From the NCBI RefSeq assembly GCF_900101895.1, contig NZ_FMVF01000011.1:1-64000 (forward strand): a stretch of DNA of 64,000 nt. Reading direction: 5' to 3'. Position numbers and translations under genes: made by a program. The notes beneath the pieces are model-generated. The model saw nothing but the letters and a program-made list of their open reading frames with translations. It was not told the origin of the DNA and ran no database searches. Within the stretch, counting starts at the first letter, position 1, and every line of letters begins with the position of its first letter. Positions 59,775-64,000 of this stretch are shown in pieces. This stretch comes from Flavobacterium caeni (GTDB lineage Bacteria > Bacteroidota > Bacteroidia > Flavobacteriales > Flavobacteriaceae).

Positions 59775-60080
59775 ATGGAAAAACTAAAAACACGTTGGGG
59801 AATTCGGTCTAACTTTCAGTTGGTGGTGATTTTTATCGTGTTTGCGATCAACGGCTCGTTGTCGGCCAAAATCGGGATTTACCTGATGAACCTCATGGGC
59901 TGGACCAAAGAAAACATGCAACCCGTGCTGTTCTACGTGATCGCGGGCATTTTGATCCTTCCGTTGTATCCGTTGTTGCTGATGGTGGTAGGATGGCTGT
60001 TCGGTCAATCGGAATTCTTTTTCCCGTTCGCCAAGAAAATGCTCAACCGCATTTCTTTCGGATTGTTGTTCAAAAAGTAA
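59775..60080 (+). CDS. DUF6787 family membrane protein
   Basis: A 101-residue protein with two to three helices: NFQLVVIFIVFAINGSLSAK, VLFYVIAGILILPLYPLLLM; ends FAKKMLNRISFGLLFKK. Own TATATTTG box at 59751-59758. No known function. Confidence 0.82.
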   Translation: MEKLKTRWGIRSNFQLVVIFIVFAINGSLSAKIGIYLMNLMGWTKENMQPVLFYVIAGILILPLYPLLLMVVGWLFGQSEFFFPFAKKMLNRISFGLLFKK

Positions 60081-60089
60081 CGTGTTCGT

Positions 60090-60377
60090 TTACTTTTCGC
60101 CTTTGATCAAATAAGTGTAAATCCACATCAGGGTAAACGACGGCAACACGTCGGTAAACGGAACGAGTTCTTCCAGAAACGTAAAAACACCCGCTACTTT
60201 TCCCGCCGTACCTTTGTAGAGCCGCGCCATCAGGTAGCCTGCGATGGGCGCCCAAATCACATCCGAAAATTCACCGATACCCGGAATCGTAAAGCTGAGC
60301 ATGCCGATGCCGTCGAACAACAACCCCAGCAAAAGGTCGCGTTGTTTGTGATTGACAGGTGTTGTATTGGTTTCCAT
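60090..60377 (-). CDS. Small membrane protein
   Basis: A 95-residue protein from [20 protein letters not shown]; two or three helices ([50 protein letters not shown]). An in-frame start 21 bases upstream is possible. Conserved-looking but no domain name is recognised. Confidence 0.7.
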   Translation of the reverse strand: METNTTPVNHKQRDLLLGLLFDGIGMLSFTIPGIGEFSDVIWAPIAGYLMARLYKGTAGKVAGVFTFLEELVPFTDVLPSFTLMWIYTYLIKGEK

Positions 60378-60416
60378 TTTCGATTTTTTTTGCGCCACCT
60401 TACAAATGCGATGCCA

Positions 60417-60962
60417 TTATTTGGTGAGCTGCGCAAACGACCGCCTTACTTTCTCGACCTTGGGCGTAATGACATAGGTGCAATACCCCGCATTTTGGTT
60501 TCGGTTGTAGTAATTTTGATGATAGTCCTCGGCCACATAAAAAACCGACGCCGGGGTCAATTTGGTCACCAGCCGTCGTCCGTAGGTGTTGGCCTGGTTG
60601 AGTCGTTCGATGTAGGCCTGCGCGGTTTGCCGTTGGTTCTCGTCGTGGTAAAAGATCTCGCTGCGGTACTGCGTCCCCACGTCGTTGCCTTGCCGGTTGA
60701 TGGTTGTTGGATCATGGGTCGCGAAAAAAATGCGCAAAAGGGTTCCGTAATCGATTTTTTGCGGATCGAAGACAATCTCGATCGCCTCGGCGTGACCCGT
60801 TGTCCCGCTGCATACCTGCTCATAGGTCGGACTTTCGGTTTGGCCTCCTATGTAGCCCGATTGCACCGATTGTACGCCGTCGAGTTCCAAAAAAACGGCT
60901 TCGGTACACCAAAAACAGCCGCCTGCAAAAGTGGCTTTCTCTACGTTGGTCGTGTGTGTCAT
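60417..60962 (-). CDS. msrA: Peptide-methionine (S)-S-oxide reductase
   Basis: A 181-residue MsrA from [20 protein letters not shown]; catalytic Cys16 in [46 protein letters not shown] and AEDYHQNYY are all standard. Reduces methionine-S-sulfoxide in proteins. The longer open frame starts upstream but adds nothing conserved. Confidence 0.96.
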   Translation of the reverse strand: MTHTTNVEKATFAGGCFWCTEAVFLELDGVQSVQSGYIGGQTESPTYEQVCSGTTGHAEAIEIVFDPQKIDYGTLLRIFFATHDPTTINRQGNDVGTQYRSEIFYHDENQRQTAQAYIERLNQANTYGRRLVTKLTPASVFYVAEDYHQNYYNRNQNAGYCTYVITPKVEKVRRSFAQLTK

Positions 60963-61106
60963 TTGTCGTGGATTGTATACCCTCAAAGTTATCCAATTAG
61001 CCAAACGCGCGGAGGGGCCTTAACGCAATTTTATCAAAAGCCGCAAATTGGACGCATCGTCATTTCAATTGCGCAAAATATCGTTTCTTTGCAAAAAGGC
61101 CCGTTC

Positions 61107-61769
61107 ATGATCCAAGCCAAAAACCTCAATAAATTTTACGACCAGTTGCATGTGCTCAAGGGCGTCGATTTGCACATCGCCCAAGGCGAAATCGTCTCGA
61201 TTGTCGGGGCGTCGGGCGCAGGGAAAACAACATTGTTGCAGATTTTGGGTACGCTCGACAAGCCCAAGGACGATACCGGCGTCGAACTGATCGTCAACAA
61301 CGAAAATGTACTGCACATGAACGACAAGGCGCTGTCGCGGTTCCGCAACCTCAATCTCGGGTTCATCTTTCAGTTCCACCAGTTGTTGCCCGAATTCACT
61401 GCACTCGAAAATGTGTGCATCCCGGCTTTTATCGCAGGCCGTTCCAAATACGACACCGAAACCGAAGCCAAACGGCTGCTGCATTATCTTGGTTTGTCGC
61501 ACCGCATCGACCACAAACCGGGTGAACTTTCGGGCGGCGAACAACAGCGTGTGGCCGTAGCGCGTGCGCTGATCAACCAGCCCTCGGTGATTTTCGCCGA
61601 CGAACCGTCGGGCAACCTCGACACCGCATCGGCCGAAAACCTGCACCAGTTGTTCTTCAAGCTACGCGACGAGTTCGGACAAACGTTTGTCATTGTCACG
61701 CACAACGAAGACCTGGCCAACATGGCCGACCGGAAATTGGTGATGGTAGACGGCAGGATCAGCGTATAG
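61107..61769 (+). CDS. ABC transporter ATPase (LolD-like)
   Basis: A 220-residue ATPase, start [20 protein letters not shown] at 61107; the much longer open frame is antisense to msrA. Walker [10 protein letters not shown] (34-42), Q-loop [12 protein letters not shown], signature [15 protein letters not shown] (141 on), Walker [13 protein letters not shown]. Matches lipoprotein-release LolD/MacB-type ATPases. No permease is next to it; four bases later comes TIGR02757. Confidence 0.9.
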   Translation: MIQAKNLNKFYDQLHVLKGVDLHIAQGEIVSIVGASGAGKTTLLQILGTLDKPKDDTGVELIVNNENVLHMNDKALSRFRNLNLGFIFQFHQLLPEFTALENVCIPAFIAGRSKYDTETEAKRLLHYLGLSHRIDHKPGELSGGEQQRVAVARALINQPSVIFADEPSGNLDTASAENLHQLFFKLRDEFGQTFVIVTHNEDLANMADRKLVMVDGRISV

Positions 61770-61772
61770 CCC

Positions 61773-62537
61773 ATGAAAACAGACGACCTCAAATCGTTCC
61801 TCGACGAAAAAGCAGCCCTGTACAACCGTCCCGATTTCATCGACAGCGACCCGATCCAGATCCCGCACCTGTTCTCGGCCAAGGAAGACATCGAAATAGC
61901 GGGTTTTTTGGCCGCGACGATCGCGTGGGGCAACCGCAAGCAAATCATCAAAAATGCCCACCGTATGATCGAGCTCATGGGCCAGGCACCGTACGATTTT
62001 GTGATGTCGCACACCGATCCCCAACTGGAACGCCTCGACGGTTTTGTACACCGAACCTTTAACGGAGTCGATTTTACGACGTTCATCCGCGCGCTCAGGA
62101 ACCTCTACGAAAAACACGGCGGGCCCGAACAGGTTTTCGCGAAACACCAAAACGCCCAAGGTTTACAGCACGCGATTTCGCAATTCAAGAAGACTTTTTT
62201 TGAGATCGAGCACCCAACCCGAACCCAAAAACACCTGTCGGATCCGCTTAACAATTCGGCGGCCAAAAGGCTCAACATGTATTTGCGTTGGATGGTGCGC
62301 AAAGACAACAAAGGCGTCGATTTGGGTATCTGGAAAGGCGTGTCGCCCGCTTTGCTGTCTTGTCCGCTCGATGTACATTCGGGAAATGTCGCGCGCAAAC
62401 TCGGGATTTTGACCCGCAAACAAAACGACGCCAAGGCGCTCGCAGAACTCGATGCGCAGTTGCGTTTCTTTGACCCGACCGATCCGGCCAAATACGATTT
62501 TGCGTTGTTCGGGTTGGGTGTTTTTGAGAAATTCTAA
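61773..62537 (+). CDS. TIGR02757 family protein
   Basis: A 254-residue cytoplasmic protein: LKSFLDEKAALYNRPDFIDS, GFLAATIAWGNRKQIIKNAH, FVHRTFNGVDFTTFIRALR, RLNMYLRWMVRKDNKGVDLG and LDVHSGNVARKLGILTRKQN are the TIGR02757 pattern, distantly like HhH-DNA glycosylases. No activity is proven. Follows the ATPase gene by 3 bases; its last 4 bases overlap the convergent response-regulator gene. Confidence 0.92.
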   Translation: MKTDDLKSFLDEKAALYNRPDFIDSDPIQIPHLFSAKEDIEIAGFLAATIAWGNRKQIIKNAHRMIELMGQAPYDFVMSHTDPQLERLDGFVHRTFNGVDFTTFIRALRNLYEKHGGPEQVFAKHQNAQGLQHAISQFKKTFFEIEHPTRTQKHLSDPLNNSAAKRLNMYLRWMVRKDNKGVDLGIWKGVSPALLSCPLDVHSGNVARKLGILTRKQNDAKALAELDAQLRFFDPTDPAKYDFALFGLGVFEKF

Positions 62538-62920
62538 TCGATCTTATTGAGCCAATCGAGCGTGACGGGCTTCGAGACAAAACGTTTGACCGTCGAATAT
62601 TCCTTTGCCTTGGCCATTTCACGCGCATCGATCGACGACGAAATGATGTAAATGCGCAACCGATCCTTAAACGGCAACCGCTCTACTTCGTCCAGGAATT
62701 GCCATCCGTCGAGCACGGGCATGTTCAAATCGAGAAAAATCAAATCGGGCAAACTGCCTTCGCGGCTGTACCGGTCGACCAGGACGTCTATCGCGTCTAG
62801 GCCATTGGCTATGTTGAGGACTTGTTCAAACCGACCTGATTTTTGCATCAGCTTTTGCATCACGAACACAAAGATTTCGTCGTCGTCAATCAGGTATATG
62901 AGTTTGAACCGCTTCATCAC
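62534..62920 (-). CDS. Single-domain response regulator
   Basis: A 128-residue receiver of the Rcp1 type: LIYLIDDDEIFVFVMQKLMQ (acidic pocket), phosphoacceptor Asp64 in LIFLDLNMPVLDGWQFL, IYIISSSIDA (Ser/Thr switch) and VKRFVSKPVT (Lys). No output domain. Overlaps the upstream histidine kinase by 4 bases, its evident partner. Confidence 0.94.
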   Translation of the reverse strand: MMKRFKLIYLIDDDEIFVFVMQKLMQKSGRFEQVLNIANGLDAIDVLVDRYSREGSLPDLIFLDLNMPVLDGWQFLDEVERLPFKDRLRIYIISSSIDAREMAKAKEYSTVKRFVSKPVTLDWLNKID

Positions 62921-64000
62921 AACACCACCTTAAACGTTGTCCCTTTGCCGGGCGTACTATCGACTTCGATCGAACCGCCCAGCGCATCCACATGGTTCTT
63001 GCTCATGAACAACCCCAGCCCTACCGCGTCTGGGTGCGCATGGAAAGTCTTGTACATCCCGAAGATTTTGTTGCGGTTGCGCACCATGTCTATCCCGAGC
63101 CCGTTGTCCTTGACCAAAATCTCGGTCTTCCCTTTTATTTTCTTGGCCGAAATGTCGATCTGCGGTGCGCGGTCGGGCGAACGGTACTTGATGGCATTGG
63201 TCAGGAGGTTGAACATAATGCTTTCGAAATAAGACGGGATGGTCTTGAGGGTCATCTCAGGCGGGACGCTGATGTTGATGGTCGCGTGTTCTTTTTTGAT
63301 GATGCCGTTGACGCCCAAAAGCGTTTTCTCCAGCGCCGATTTGAGGTTGAGCCGCACCGTGCGCTCCTTGGAATCGAGTTGGATACTGATCGTCTCGTTC
63401 AAATAGTGGATCGTTTCGGACAGCTTGTTGCTGCTGTCGCGCAGGAGTTTGAGGTATTCCAGCTTTTCGTCGTATTGTTCGGTGTCGTCGATCAAATCCA
63501 TCAGCATCGACATGTTGCTCGTGTTCGAGCGGATGTTGTGCGAGATGATGTAGGTGTAGTCGAGCAGTTTTTCGTTGAGTCTTTTCGATATGTTGTACAA
63601 CCGTTCGGTCTCGCGCTGGGTTTCGCGGTGGCGGTTTTGTTCGAGCAGCAGCATCATCATGTCGGCGGCGGCGCGCGCAAAGGCCAGATCGGCTTCGGAC
63701 CATCTTTGGGATACGCCGCACCGCTCGCAACACAAAACGCCTACGAGTTGGCCGTCTTCACGTATTGGCAAATCGAGCATGTCCGAAATACCGCGCGGAA
63801 TCAAATAAACGTCGGTAAGCTCCTTGGTGAATTCGTTGGTACGGGCGTCGTTGGCCACGATCGCGATGCCCTCTTTGAGCGCGTTGAAATACACCGGGAG
63901 TTCGCTCGCCAACAAGTCTTTGTCGGTTGTATGCTTGGCGACCGACGCGTCAAAAAGGGTCTGGCAGACCAATTTGTTGCTCAAGATCTTCCAGTAACTG
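62917..64000 (-). CDS. GAF-domain sensor histidine kinase (5' end outside window)
   Basis: The frame is open to the end of the window (residues SYWKIL precede the first TTG), so the start lies beyond it. Visible: a GAF domain (GISDMLDLPIREDGQLVGVL, CCERCGVSQRWSEADLAF), a coiled linker, the dimerisation helix with YIISHNIRSNTSN (phosphoacceptor His), N box NLLTNAIKYRS, G1 VKDNGLGIDM and G2 VGLGLFMSKNHVDAL. Passes phosphate to the response regulator encoded next. The signal is unknown. Confidence 0.93.
   Translation of the reverse strand, partial: SYWKILSNKLVCQTLFDASVAKHTTDKDLLASELPVYFNALKEGIAIVANDARTNEFTKELTDVYLIPRGISDMLDLPIREDGQLVGVLCCERCGVSQRWSEADLAFARAAADMMMLLLEQNRHRETQRETERLYNISKRLNEKLLDYTYIISHNIRSNTSNMSMLMDLIDDTEQYDEKLEYLKLLRDSSNKLSETIHYLNETISIQLDSKERTVRLNLKSALEKTLLGVNGIIKKEHATINISVPPEMTLKTIPSYFESIMFNLLTNAIKYRSPDRAPQIDISAKKIKGKTEILVKDNGLGIDMVRNRNKIFGMYKTFHAHPDAVGLGLFMSKNHVDALGGSIEVDSTPGKGTTFKVVL

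Noticed and set aside
60342-61106. N-terminal extension of the LolD-like ATPase
   Set aside because: Antisense to msrA; the ATPase fold begins at 61107.

Overview
The window reads as a chromosomal segment of a member of the Bacteroidota, most likely a Flavobacteriaceae species close to Flavobacterium but with a fairly high G+C core (judged by eye, around half). The evidence is: promoter -7 boxes of the TAnnTTTG type ahead of many genes; several gene families and neighbourhoods typical of flavobacteria (rlmD-DUF6452-DUF6048, murQ-DUF6095, DUF6146-DUF6787, ferredoxin / acyl-CoA reductase / serC / serA, parE and parC close together); lipoproteins with acidic residues after the lipobox cysteine; and A/T-rich leaders rather than strong Shine-Dalgarno sites. 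No rRNA, tRNA or CRISPR array was seen.

Layout. Positions 1-5.2 kb are an accessory block. It starts with the end of an IS30-type transposase, followed by A/T-rich genes that all point right (class III Fic protein, ParD/ParE pair, a DUF1796-like protein, a frameshifted exported protein, a small exported protein, a Tat-exported HAD). They are separated by G+C-richer imperfect repeats that contain a promoter-like TATCTTnG box, so the block resembles a gene-cassette array. From 5.2 to 20.3 kb come short housekeeping or stress genes (VOC, two esterases, dodecin, pirin, DUF1801, DUF2314, TolB-like, DUF2975 with its XRE regulator, DinB-like, DUF4256, DUF2809, methyltransferase, NhaA, AlkD, GNAT, a DUF2268 protease), with two decayed genes among them: an AlkD-like gene with an internal stop and the tail of an SPFH/prohibitin gene.

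From 20.3 to 32.3 kb: a PadR regulator with a membrane protein carrying two GldL-like hairpins, a GH13 lipoprotein, cysteine desulfurase, Smr protein, ornithine aminotransferase, OsmC, and the rlmD-DUF6452-DUF6048 block. From 32.4 to 44.7 kb: a THUMP RNA methyltransferase, ZIP transporter, murQ (whose start codon lies inside an 8-bp tandem repeat), pentapeptide protein, TerC, a PhoX-like phosphatase and a di-heme peroxidase fused to an imelysin-like domain. From 44.9 to 50.6 kb: the topoisomerase IV/gyrase subunits parC and parE, split by an A/T-rich orphan gene. From 51.1 to 64 kb: transglutaminase, FMN reductase, ychF, ferredoxin, acyl-CoA reductase, serC, serA, DUF937, msrA, a LolD-like ATPase, TIGR02757, and a response regulator with a GAF histidine kinase that runs off the window.

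The most striking unexplained structure is a family of interspersed intergenic elements. One family has three copies of exactly 130 bp (22298, 44769, 50934), each with two TACAG-N5-CTGTA palindromes exactly 100 bp apart around a conserved GTAGGG/CCCTAC hairpin. A second family of about 80-bp palindromic elements occurs roughly eight times. The two families stack in the same order in two gaps, together with A/T tracts.
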